Origin: Fulvia fulva | Lineage: Eukaryota; Ascomycota; Dothideomycetes; Mycosphaerellales; Mycosphaerellaceae | NCBI RefSeq assembly: GCF_020509005.1 | Contig: NC_063023.1 | Coordinates: 1,674,001 to 1,738,000 of the forward strand | DNA length: 64,000 nt | Reading direction: 5' to 3' | Shown here: positions 43,806 through 55,400 of the stretch, piece after piece | How the letters are laid out: each line of letters opens with the position of its first letter | How positions within the stretch are numbered: the stretch's first letter is position 1 | Notes under the pieces: generated by a model | What the model was told of the DNA's origin: nothing | The model's input: only the letters and a program-made list of their open reading frames with translations | Databases searched by the model: none | Made by a program: the position numbers and the translations under genes

Positions 43806-45460
43806 ATGAACTTCCTAGAACAACAGCACGAGAAGCAGCCAGCCACTCACGATGAGGTCAATGAGAAAGGCCATCCTGCGACAAGCAGCACGAAAGTCGC
43901 CGACATAGCCCTCGATGCCAAAGATGCTACGGACAAGGAGCATGCCATGTCATTGCGACAAGCCATCAAGCTCTACCCAAAGGCGATAGCATGGTCAATG
44001 TTCCTGTCTTCCGCCGTGGCCATGGAAGGCTTCCAACTCATCCTCATAGCATCCTTCTTCGCCTTTCCTCCTTTCACCAGGAAGTTTGGTGAGCTACAGC
44101 CAGACGGATCTTACGAGGTCACAGCACCTTGGCAAAGTGCTCTCTCGAACGGCGCTCGCGTTGGCGAGATCCTCGGACTGACCATCCACGGAATCATCGC
44201 AGAGCGTTATGGGTACAGGATTACAATCATAGGGACTCTTATGTCGATGATAGCGTTCATCTTCATTCTCTCCTTTGCTCAGAATATTGGCACCCTAGTC
44301 GCTGGGGAGATATTGATGGGTATACCTTGGGGAGTGTTCCAGACACTGACCACTACGTACGCTGCTGAGGTCTGTCCGGTGGTGCTCAGAGGATACCTCA
44401 CGACATATGTCAACTTGATGTGGGCCGTTGGGCCGTTGGGCAGCTGGTCGCAGTGGGTGTACTACGAGGATTTCTCCAACGTTCAGATCAATGGGCTTAT
44501 CGTATACCGTATGCACTCCAATGGATGTGGCCTCCAGTTCTACTTATTGGCACTGCCTTCGCCCCAGACTCACCATGGTGGCTAGCACGAAGATCTCGAT
44601 ACGATGACGCCAAGAAAGTCCTCCGACGACTGACGTCTGCCGCTTCAGAGACCGATCTCGACCAGACTGTGGCAATGATGCGACACACAGACGAGCTCGA
44701 GAAGGAAGTCTCTATCGGCACATCCTACTGGGACTGCTTCAAGGGCACAGACCTTCGCAGGACCGAGATTGTCTGCGTGGCGTGGGCCATACAGCCACTC
44801 TGTGGTGCCTCACTCATGGGCTTCTCAGCGTACTTCTTCAGGCAAGCAGGACTCAGCACACATGTGTCATTTGACTTCTCGATGGCACTATATGCCATAG
44901 CCATGGTCGGCGTCATCATTGCTTGGTTCGCGATCCATCGCTTTGGCCGCCGCACCTTGCACCTCGCAGGACTCACAGCAATGTGCCTCGTCCTTCTCAT
45001 CATCGGATTTGTCGCCCTGGCTCCGGCAACAGCCAAAGGTCCAAACTTCGCAATCGGCTCTCTGCTGCTTGTCTGGGCACTTTGCTACAACATCACAGTC
45101 GGCACGATCACGTTCTCCATCGTTACGGAGATACCTTCGAACCGCTTAAGAACAAAGACTGTCGTCCTTGGCCGCAACTTGTACAACGTGGTCGGCATCA
45201 TCAACGGAGTCATCACGCCTCGCATGCTGAACCCTTCGGCGTGGGATTGGAAAGGAAAAGCAGGGTTCTTTTGGGCAGGTATGTGCTTCTTATGCCTGAT
45301 ATGGAGCTACTTTCGCCTCCCTGAACCGAAGGGCAGGACGTATGGTGAAATGGATGCTTTGTTTGAACGCAAGGTCAGCGCGAGGAAGTTCAAGACGACG
45401 GCGGCAGAGCTCTTCTCCGCAGCGGCCCTTGAGAAGCAAGCTCCAAAGGTAGCAGACTAG
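43806..45460 (+). pseudogene. Maltose-permease-type MFS transporter broken by an 8-bp tandem duplication
   Basis: The ATG at 43806 (MNFLEQQHEKQPATHDE) leads into MFLSSAVAMEGFQLILIASFF, APWQSALSNGARVGEILGL and RGYLTTYVNLMWAVG, typical of fungal alpha-glucoside/maltose permeases. CCGTTGGG at 44425-44432 is then repeated directly at 44433-44440. The extra 8 bp throw the frame, and translation stops at 44585 after 259 residues. The other frame continues exactly where the family should (GQLVAVGVLRGFLQRSDQWA, FAPDSPWWLARRSRYDDAKK, SAYFFRQAG, HRFGRRTLHLAG, PEPKGRTYGEMDALFER) to 45460. Without the duplication the product is 548 residues, a full-length transporter. As written the allele should be null. 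Confidence 0.88.
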
Positions 45461-46523
45461 ACTGTGGTCAGCAGTATCTGCATCGGCAGACCGTTACTGA
45501 ACATTCATGGTGACACTTGTGTGTCATTGTGTAATCTTTCTTAGCCCACGTGCAGTATGTCTTGCACAGCTGCTTGTTCACTTCCATGGAACCAGTCCTT
45601 TCCCCTCATGATCGCGAGGACCTGATGACCTCTTTTGGAATCCAGTCTGACCGCCTTCCGTCTTTTTGTGATGAGTGCTTCTTCTCTTTTATAGTGGTTT
45701 TTGTTCTGCGGAAGGCCCCCTTTGCGGACAACTTCGGAGGGTCAAAAGTAGGTTCTGAGTATCATGGGCATTCGGAGAACTGCGAACAGCAAGACTACCT
45801 GTTCTTTGATATTCGAATAAGTGGACCATTCGGCATAGTATGAAGCATTCCCATCTTGACGGCTTACAGCGGCATATGGATTGGTAAGTCCAAGGTATGG
45901 AGAGCGATTAAATGGCAGCAATCCGAGCACTATGTGGCACATCAGCTTGGCCTCGGCACAGTAGCTCATCGTCCCAACTTGCGCTGTCTTATTAAATGTA
46001 TAGTCACCACTGGTCCGCTCCTTATCATTTGCCCTGACATCTCGGCTCAAGCAACGCCCCAGAGAAAAAGTCGTTCCTGCATGCTGCACACGCACGCGCT
46101 CTGCAAGGTCGACACGCCCACTACTGCGTCCTTCCATTCCGAACCTAGCAGAAGAAAATGTGCAGCTGACGATGAAGGATTCGGCGCACCTTCGGGCCCA
46201 AGACAATTGAATGCGCGAGGTTCGCCGTCATCGCTCCCTTGGGAGAGTATGATAAGACTCATTACCCAGCCAGCCCCTCATGGAATGACTCCCGGTAGGT
46301 TCATTGCATCCATTTCTCTTGACTTTTGCCATTGGCTTTGCCTCTGCTCCTCAGCTCCTCACTTCTTCTCCTGCTACAGTCTTCGTAAGCGATTGTTGTT
46401 TGGTGAGGCATCCTTGACTTTACGGCAACAAAGCATTGGCAGGCACCTGCTGTCTCATCTCAAAGTAAGAGCGGGACGTCCACTACAGGAGAACATCCTC
46501 GAATCACTACGCCGCCTCAAACC
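45461..46523. other. Intergenic, upstream of BCAT
   Basis: A 251-codon plus ORF (45856-46611) runs into the BCAT start region but has no motif and is probably chance or leader sequence. No other feature. Confidence 0.4.
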
Positions 46524-47927
46524 ATGGTACGTTACTAAAGGCCAGCAGACGTCGAGCAGATCTAGACCCTGCGAGCCGTGCAATGCACGACGCGCTTTAG
46601 GGTACGGCTAACACCCTGCTGTTTGTAGGCTCCTGCAGCAATTACACCAGAGGCCTCTGGCACCAACACACCCATCACCGCCTCCGCCTCCAAACTCACA
46701 GAAGCCGGCATCAAACATGCCTTCACCACCGAGCACGCCGCCCTCGACACGTCGAAGATGACCTACACATACACCAAGAACCCTCGCACCGTACCCGCAC
46801 CCGACAGCGACGAGACCAAAGCCCAGAAGACATGCACCGACCACATGGTGTCCGCCCGCTGGACGATCGAGAACGGCTGGGATGCCCCAGAACTCAAGCC
46901 CTACGGCCCTCTCGCCATCATGCCCTCCGCCAGCGTCCTACACTATGCCACCGAATGCTTCGAAGGCCTGAAACTCTACCGCGGCCACGATGGCAAGCTG
47001 CGTCTGTTCAGGGTAGCGAGGAACTGCAACAGAATGCTCAACTCCGCCCGGCGAATCGCTCTGCCTGACTTTGATCCGAAAGAGTTGGAGAAGATGATCA
47101 TCACACTCTGCGCGACGGACGGGGATAAGTGGTTGCCTAAGGAGAGGGCGGGACACTTTCTATACATCCGCCCGACGTTCATTGCGACGGACGAGGCGTT
47201 GGGCGTGCAGAGACCGAGGGAGGCGCTGCTTTATGTGATCATTGCATGTTTCCCGGATATGTCCAAGTCGATCCCGCCTGCGCTCAATGGCAGTGCCAAT
47301 GGCAACGGACACGCCGCGCCAGCGAAGCAGGGCCTCAAGTTGCTGGCGAGCAACGAGGATACCATTCGTGCGTGGCCGGGAGGTTTCGGATATGCGAAGC
47401 TCGGTGCAAATTACGGACCTTCTCTCGTGGCGCAAGGCGAGGCACGGTCAAGAGGTTTCGATCAGGTGCTTTGGCTGTTCGGACAAGAGTGCTACGTGAC
47501 CGAAGCCGGCGCATCGAACTTCTTCGTGGTGTGGAAGACGAAGGAGGGGAGCACGGAGCTTGTCACTGCACCATTGGAGGAACGCATCATTCTCGAGGGC
47601 GTTACACGAGCTTCTGTTCTTGATCTTGCGAAGGATCGCTTGAGCATGGATATCGGGGATGTGGAGGCTGTGGAAGTGGTGGAGAAGAGATTCACGATGC
47701 ATGATCTTATCGAGGCGCAAGCTGAGGGAAGGTTGATTGAGGCCTTCGCCGCGGGAACTGCGTTCTTCATTGCGCCGATTGGTCTCATTCATCACAGAGG
47801 GAAGGATCTGGATGTGCCGACTGCAGAGGGTGAGAGCGGGAAGTATGCTAAGCTGATCAAGAGTTGGTTGGTGAACATTATGTATGGCAAGGAGCAGCAT
47901 GAGTGGGGCGTCATCGTGAAGGAGTGA
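46524..47927 (+). CDS. Branched-chain amino acid aminotransferase
   Basis: The main exon, 46629-47927, begins after a TGTTTGTAG acceptor and reads APAAITPEASG, then YTKNPRTVPAPDSDE and the class-IV aminotransferase core. Core landmarks: YATECFEGLKLYRG, RLFRVARNCNRMLNSARR, GGFGYAKLGANYGPSLVAQG with the PLP Lys, VTEAGASNFFVVW, ILEGVTRASVLDLA and EAFAAGTAFFIAPIG. The only fitting start upstream is an ATG at 46524 directly followed by donor GTACGT, which makes exon 1 a single codon and the intron 102 nt with a CTAAC branch site; product 433 residues. Alternatively translation starts at 46758. It converts Leu/Ile/Val to their keto acids with glutamate as product. Whether mitochondrial or cytosolic is not clear, since the leader lacks a strong presequence. 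Confidence 0.9.
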
Positions 47928-49724
47928 GTGTATTGTTGGTTCGCGTGGGAATGCAAGGACGTTACGGCGCTTGGGGAGTTGGTCGGTATCCTTGGCTGTG
48001 GGAAGAGTCTATAACAAAAGCCATATGATACCTCTCACGACAGAGAAAGCCTTCGAAACACACGATTCACATCTGTATTAATACCCTGTATGCGTCGGCA
48101 TCTGACACACGAATATATCGACTACCCGTGCTGGGCCGTCTCGGTAGTGATAACACGTCCATGCCATCGATTGGCCAGTTTGATGCTCCTGCCATGAGAC
48201 TCTGGAAGCAACTCCACGACGCGATGGAAGTTCTTGTTGTACTGAAGAAGTTCTCGGAGCGCCAGACGATAGCCCTTGTTGAACATACTAACCAAGACGT
48301 TGGTCAATGACTTGAACTTCAGGTCCTTGTACTTAAAGTGCGGCGATGAGGCAATCCGCGTGTTCGTGACGAATCGCAGAGTGCCTTTCCTGTGTTGGTT
48401 GCTGGCACAGGCTCCTAAGCAGCGATTGGTTCGCATCGACAGTGTGCTTGCGCTCGAGAGCTGACATCGTTTGGCCGTGGTGGTTTTGATCACCGGCGTT
48501 TTCTGGCGTACTACACTCCACGTATATGCAAGAAGATGGGGTGTCGATTCTGCACCAATTCTGTGCGGCCGGCTGGGCAGGTATCGAGTCGAAGCATATT
48601 GATCGAGAAAGGCTTCGCGAGATGGAGTAGACCATGTAGCCCTTTTCACAATGACCAATGTTCCGTGTCCTACGGCATTGCCTGAATGTGCACGCGGACA
48701 CGTACCATGGCCGTCTCAGTCGGGAATGAACGGCTTGGTGAGGGGTGAGGAAAGTGCCTTCCTTCTGTTGAATATCTCCAAGTGCAGCGTACTTTCCGCA
48801 ATCTATACCGTCAGCGCTCGTGCCAATGCCGGGTAAGTGCAGTCACGACCGCTGCGTCACTGTGTCTCAGCGATACGATCAAGGCCCAATTGGATGCGAA
48901 GTCTGCTTTTCCTTTGCCGAGTGTTCTCCATGGTCAGTAAGAAACATGTTCGACGTTGACGCATCTGACATCTGTCAAAGCTACGCATAACGGTGATGCG
49001 GTATGCGGGAGAGTCAGAGTCAGCGAAAAGGAAACGCTATCGGCCATACGAGGCGTGAAGTGGGTCGATACCGGACGGAGTTGCGCGTGCAGAGGCGGTG
49101 GGACTGCGTCGTGACCTGCATCCTTCAAGCGAACTTGCCTAGTCAGTCTGGAGATTAATGCAGGAGTGCATGGACCTCGCAGATGGGAGAAGGAGCCATG
49201 CGATAGAATCGTGAAGGATGAAAGCAGAGGACGACGGAGCGGATGCGATTGAGGCTCACGACACACAACGATGGGGTCCCCAAGATCACATGGAAGAGAA
49301 ACAGCGTGATGATGAAGTTGTTGTTTGGGGGGCTCAGCAGCATCTTGTGCCCGGGAGCGACATGGATGGTGCGAACCGTGAAGCTTGATTCGGCTAGCTC
49401 GGGTTTGGCCGCGGCGGCCTGAGCTTCTCGATTGATCCCTTCCTACCTTCTCGACGTCGACCTCGACTTCCCTGGCGGAGGTTACAGACCAAACAACCCA
49501 GTCCACCACCACACCACACGCTCTCTACCGCGATTGACCTTTCCACCGCACCGAATCGTCTGCCGGACTACAATTCGACGCCCCCCCGTCTCGAGCGACA
49601 ATTGTCCTCAGCCTCGACACCGCCCTCGGTGGTCGTCGCACGCTGCACCCAACCTTGACCTCACACACACGCACACACGCACTACACTTCGCATGCACCC
49701 ATCCCCACCACGACATCGACTACC
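47928..49724. other. Long gap with one doubtful minus-strand frame
   Basis: On the minus strand at 48122-48420 a protein-like stretch (KYKDLKFKSLTNVLVSMFNK, YNKNFHRVVELLPESHGR) ends with a stop at 48122, but no start or family is evident; possibly a gene remnant. The rest is non-coding. A CA-rich simple repeat at about 49659-49684 lies in the casein-kinase leader. Confidence 0.35.
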
Positions 49725-51123
49725 ATGGCATCGACTTCGGTCTCCAGTAGCAATGTCGTCGGAGTCCACTACCGTGTTGGCAAGAAGATAGGGTCAGTCA
49801 CCCTCACTCTCACACGCGGCTGGAAACATCAGCTTACACTCACACAGAGAGGGTTCCTTTGGCGTGATCTTCGAGGGCACCAATCTGCTCAACAACACCC
49901 AAGTCGCAATAAAATTCGAACCAAGGAAGTCCGATGCACCACAACTGCGCGATGAATACCGCACCTACAAGATCCTGGTTGGCTGCCGTGAGTACCTTCC
50001 AAACTTCATGTGAATTTGCTCAGTCTTGCTAACGGAGATGATTGTAGCTGGCATCCCCAATGTCTACTACTTCGGTCAAGAAGGCCTACACAACATTCTC
50101 GTCATCGACCTACTCGGACCTTCCCTAGAAGACCTCTTCGACCACTGCGGCCGCCGCTTCACCGTCAAGACCGTCGTCATGGTGGCCAAACAGATGCTCT
50201 CACGCGTACAGACCATCCACGAGAAGAACCTCATCTACCGCGACATCAAGCCCGACAACTTCCTCATCGGCAGACCGAACACGAAAGCACAGAATGTGAT
50301 CCACGTCGTCGACTTTGGCATGGCAAAACAATATCGCGACCCGAAGACGAAGCAGCATATCCCATATCGTGAGAGGAAGTCGCTCTCCGGAACCGCTCGA
50401 TACATGAGCATCAACACCCACCTCGGCCGCGAGCAGTCAAGACGAGACGACCTTGAAGCACTCGGTCACGTCTTCATGTACTTCCTTCGAGGCGGACTCC
50501 CATGGCAGGGCTTGAAGGCAGCTACAAACAAGCAAAAGTATGAGAAGATCGGCGAGAAGAAGCAGACCACAGCTATAAAGGACCTGTGCGAAGGCTTTCC
50601 CGAGGAGTTCAACAAGTACTTGTCGTACGTCCGCAACCTGGGCTTTGAGGACACACCTGACTACGACTACCTACGCGACCTGTTCACAAAGGCGCTCCAG
50701 AACAACGGCGAAGTGGAGGATGGAGAGTACGATTGGATGAAGTTGAACAACGGAAAGGGATGGGATGTACCGAGCAGACCCTCTGCACGTGAGCATGGAG
50801 GCGCGTCAAATGCGGATATCAACCGCGTCGCGCTACGCGCGTCGAACACACCCCAACTCGACCGCGAGAAGCCACTCCCTAGCAAGCCAGGGGCCGTCCG
50901 ACAACCTCAGCAGCGCTCGCAGCAACAGCTGCCACCAGCGCGTCGTGCACAGGGTGCTCTCGAACCAAACGTGGACCGCCGTAGCACGGCGGCGCAATTT
51001 CAGAGCAGCAGAGCCGACCTCGCTCCGCCGGCGGCTGCGGCCGCGCCGGTGAGGCAGGCTCACCCAGAGCCGCCCAAGGAGGGCGCTCTCGAAAAGCTAC
51101 GCAAGGTGCTCTGCTGCGCATGA
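49725..51123 (+). CDS. Casein kinase 1, YCK1/YCK2 membrane-anchored type
   Basis: Three exons: 49725-49792, 49848-49987 and 50048-51123; 427 residues. The splices restore [20 protein letters not shown] (Gly loop) and [18 protein letters not shown]. Kinase landmarks: QVAIKFEPR (Lys), [14 protein letters not shown] (catalytic loop), [13 protein letters not shown] (DFG), [13 protein letters not shown] (CK1-specific SIN) and [18 protein letters not shown]. The tail is Gln/Arg/Pro-rich low complexity and ends [11 protein letters not shown]. The Cys pair near the C-terminus is the palmitoylation signal that holds Yck kinases at the plasma membrane, although the final Ala makes the end CCA rather than CC. 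Roles of the family: endocytosis, nutrient-sensor signalling and morphogenesis. Confidence 0.95.
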
Positions 51124-52427
51124 GCGGCTCCGCATGAAAAGGACCACTGCTGTAATCGGGATCGCTAGCATATTACATATCATTACCCTACCCTGTGTAT
51201 GTATGTAACATGCAAAAGCGCGTCGTGCATCCTACCATCTCCATTTGTTTTCAGTCTTCCAACGCGCTGCTGCGGTGGTGTGGCTCTGATTCTGACCCTC
51301 ACTGCTCGAGCGAGTCGTTTTTGGATTCCGTCCTCCACCGCCGCTTGGCATGTGAAGGTCATGCCCGCTGCGCCCGCCGCCCGGCATGTGAGCAGCATGT
51401 CCGCCTGCGGTCGCTTTTGCCCATGGAATATCCATGCTTGACTCAGTATACTCTACCACTATCGATTTGGGCGGTCGCGCGACCATCGCCACCCGGCATG
51501 TGAGAAGCATGCCCGCCTGCGGTCCGTCTTGCCTATGGAACATCTATGCTTGACTCTCGGTATCCTGACACTATCGCTTTGGACGGTCGCGCAACCAATG
51601 GCTCAAATACACCTAGAACCCCTGGGGATCAGTTTTACTGAGGCCTAAGCGACAGCATAGATTCCGCAGGTTCCTTAGAATGATCTTCAATGCCAGGCGA
51701 CCTACCTGATCCCAAGCTACGTCTTCGTGGAGGAATGGCGACGCGCCAGCAAGAGTCGGCGTCCAAATGTCAAAACCCAGGTTCAAAATCCAGGGAAAAC
51801 GCATCATGCAATGCGGTTTTGGCCAGAGCGGATGGAAGCCAAAAACGACCCGCTCGAGCAGTGAGGGTCAAAATCAGAGCCGCAACGCCGCACCAGTCCC
51901 TTGTCAAGCTGCATTTTCGTGGAGGGATAGCGACGCGCCAACACGATTCTGGCTCGAAATTCCAGAACGGAGCGTAGCCGTAGGCAAAAGTTCTGACCGC
52001 AGGCGGGCATGCTTCTCACATAACAGGCGGCGGAGCCTGCATGTAGTGCGCCATAACTGCGGCATAGCCTCCATATGCAGCGTAGTATGCTGCCCATGCT
52101 TCATACTGCCTCTGGCTCAGCTGAATTGGTAGATATGTCGATTGAAACAACGCAGTAATGTCACCACTTGCATTTGAAGCATTTAGCTTCAGCTTCGAGC
52201 GCGATGTAGACGCGACTGGCGAGAATAGCAGAGCACCGCCGACGTTATCTTAGACCATGACAAGCTCTGTGCAGGCTGGTCAGCATTACTAGTCACATAG
52301 ATGAGTACACTGATGACAGAAGCTAAATTTCAGCGCATATATATATCCCTTCTCTGCACCCTTTCCTCTCACACTCCAATTACAACGACCGCCACAAATC
52401 AGCCTACGCCTTCGACCACGACCGATA
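51124..52427. other. Repeat-filled gap downstream of casein kinase
   Basis: Holds the degenerate repeats listed separately between 51.27 and 52.03 kb; no gene. Confidence 0.5.
51271..52030. repeat. Degenerate foldback repeat patch
   Basis: Three unit types. A: 51271-51334 recurs inverted at 51829-51896 (roughly 80-85 % by eye, sharing CACTGCTCGAGCG and TTTTTGG). B: GGCATGTGAGAAGCATGCC-type units at about 51356, 51383-51421 and 51493-51532, inverted at 51981-52020. C: 51714-51775 and 51905-51968 as direct repeats sharing GCGACGCGCCA. The whole can fold into a long imperfect hairpin. It has no coding potential; probably old copies of a small mobile element. Confidence 0.65.
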
Positions 52428-55400
52428 ATGCGCGCTTCGAGCATCTTAGCACTGTTCGCGAGCTCTTCGCTACTGACACCGACAGTGTCAGCAGCTTCGA
52501 AAGATGAGCATCGACCAATATTTCCGCCTTGCGACGACAAATGTCGCCACGAATATCGCGATGACCTGGCCCTAACTAATGCGGCCACTGCGGCTACTGA
52601 TGCCCTCGAGAGTTTCGCGGCGTGGGGAGAATGTGGTTCGCAAGACTGGTGCACAGACGCCGTCAACATGATCATCACCAAGAGCGCCGTCCATGCCGTA
52701 GCGAACAGCAGCATGCTGGTGCCACCGAAGGAAGATGTCGAGTATGCTAAGCATCTCCTGACAGTTGGTAACACTGCTGCTATGAACACCGCCTTCGACA
52801 TGTACAACATGCTGGATGCCATGAGGAACAATGACCACAAGATCCTCAAGGAGCACTGGAATGCGACCGCCATACATGACAAGCACTCCTACTCCACCTA
52901 CAATGAGTGGGTCAATGGCGCTGCCCATGTACCCAGGACACCACCGCCAAAGGCAGAGAAAGGCGAATTTGTCCTTCCACAGGGGCCGGACAAAGTCTTG
53001 TGGAACGCGGGCATGCTTTATCAACAGCTCCAGCAGCCTCCGGCGCTGGATGAGATCCGGTTTGGCGCTTTTCTTGCATGGCAGGATGGCGTGGGGCAGG
53101 CTGGTACTTCTGCACCAGTCTCGAGCGGTTCTGCTGTCCCGACGCAGGCTTCGCCTGCGACAGTCCTGACGATTACCGTCTCCAACGTCCGCAACCCCGG
53201 TACCAGTCAAGCCGTGTCATTAGCACCAAGCTTGGCTATCACCTCTCCTCAAAGCTCGACCATGTCAAGGACAAGTGCCGCCGGTATCCTCAGCTTCGCA
53301 CGCTCGAGCAGTATCGCCAGTACCGGCGAGGCTCCACTCCTGACGACAAGCATTGCTAGCACAGCCTCTGAAACCCAGACACTTGGCACTCGCACCACAT
53401 CGAGCTCTTCGATAGCAGCGATCATTCCTCCTGACCATAGCTCCGCACGCCCAGGCAGTATCGTGAGTACCGGCGAGGCTCCACTCTTGACGACAAGCAT
53501 TGCTGGCACAGCCTCTGAGACCCAGACACTTGGCACTCGCACCACATCGAGCTCTTCGATAGCAGCGATCACTCCTCTTGACCATAGCTCCGCACTCCCA
53601 GGCAGTATCGCAAGCACCAGCGAACCGCCCAGCTTGACTGCCATCACCATATTGAAGTCTTCAGCAGCAGTAACCGCTCCCGGTGATCATAGCTCCGCAC
53701 ACCCAAGCAGTACCCCGAGTACCGGTGCGGCACCGCCCTTGACTATAATCAGCGCCTCTTCTGCGTCTGAACCCCAGACCGGTGGAACTCATACCACATC
53801 AAGCTCATCGTCAGCGGTAGCCTTGCCTCCTCCCAAAAGCCATCACGGAGACAAAAAAGACCTCGCAGCCCTTGGTGCTTTAGCTGTTCTACCTGCGGTC
53901 GGAGCGCTGGCAGTAGGTGTCAAACCTGCATATGTCAAATATAACAACTGGTGGAACTCCAATACCCCGAAGATCCCAACCAGGCCACCGAACATTGTAG
54001 AGGACAACCCTCTTGAATATGCAGCACATACTGCTCAAGAATGGGCAGAAACCATGGCGCAAGAAGCGGGAAGGTGAGGAACCTGCCCCTCACGTGATGA
54101 ATCAGTACACTGACATGATTGTTCTTCTAGCTCTTACCAGGTTGCTGAAGAAGTGTTGGCCAAGATTCCCAAGACCGAACAATGGGTCGATAACGTTCTG
54201 CAAAACGACTTCTATGAGCCAATACCTAAAGACAATATTGTCTTCGACAATCTTGCAGAGAAGTTTACCTCCCAGATAAATAAGGCCATGAGAATTGGAG
54301 GGCGCGAAGTTGCGTTTTTCGAGGATAAATTCGTGGCTCAGAGTGTTGCTGTTGCGAACACTGCCCAAGCAGTCCTTGACGGTGCTGGTGGAGCGGCCTC
54401 AGCACTCAGCAGTCCACTTGGCTTCTTCAGTAACCTCGTGAATCATGCTCTTAGGCGAGCCGGTAACTGGCACAGCCCGAGGTCGTACCATAGCAGCGAT
54501 TGGGAAACCATCGATGGCAGTTCAGGAAGCAGTTCGGGAGGCAGTTCAGGAAGCAGTTCGGGAGGCAGTAGTTCGGGAGGCAGTAGTTCGGGAGGCAGTA
54601 GTTCGGGAGGTGATCCGGGAGATTGGGAGACCGACCCCGAAAGCAGTTCAGAAGGCAGTTCGGGAGGCAGTAGTTCGGGAGGTGATCCGGGAGATTGGAA
54701 GACCGACCCCGAAAGCAGTTCAGGAGGCAGTTCGGGAGGCAGTAGTTCGGGAGGTGATCCGGGAGATTGGGAGACCGACCCCGAAAGCAGTTCAGGAGGC
54801 AGTGCAGGAGGCAGTGCAGGAGGTCTTAGTCCTGGCGCCCCCCCTCCAGGCATCTCTGGAATTTTCAGTCCTGGTGGCGGTATCGGAGGCATCTTTGGTG
54901 GTGGTCATGGTGGTGGTCATGGCGGTGGTCATGGCGGTGGTCATGGTGGTGGTCATGGTGGCCATTCTGGCGGCGGCTCTGGTGGCAGTCCTCCTGGCAA
55001 TGGTGAAGGATCACACCCAACTGCCAATCCACCCAAGGGTCCAGGCCATGAGTCTGCCATATCGGGCACAGCACATCCTCAGCCGACTGGGGAGCCTCCG
55101 AACGATCCAGATCAGAAGTCAAGCTTTCAGACCACCGTGAACCCCAAGCCAACTGGGCAACCTTCTAACGATCCAAACCAGGAGTCAACGCTTGCCTCCT
55201 CTGGGTCCATAACCCAACCCTACATCACCTGGAATCCGTTTTCGACCCCTACCACTTTCAGCACTACGACTGGTATCCCGTCTGAGTCCACCACCCAGCC
55301 CTACACCTGGAATCCGTTCTCAACTGGTATCCCATCTGAGTCCACCCAGCCCTACACCTGGAATCCGTTCTCAACTGGTACCCAATCACGGCCACCCGAC

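Noticed and set aside
45856..46611. 251-codon plus ORF running into the BCAT start
   Set aside because: Frame differs from BCAT and no splice joins them sensibly. The sequence has no motif; treated as leader or chance.
48934..49512. 192-codon minus-strand ORF upstream of casein kinase 1
   Set aside because: Lies over the kinase leader and promoter, with no motif; probably open by base composition.
51195..51543. Overlapping 70-100-codon ORFs in the repeat patch
   Set aside because: They follow the repeat structure on both strands and share no constraint; explained by the repeats.
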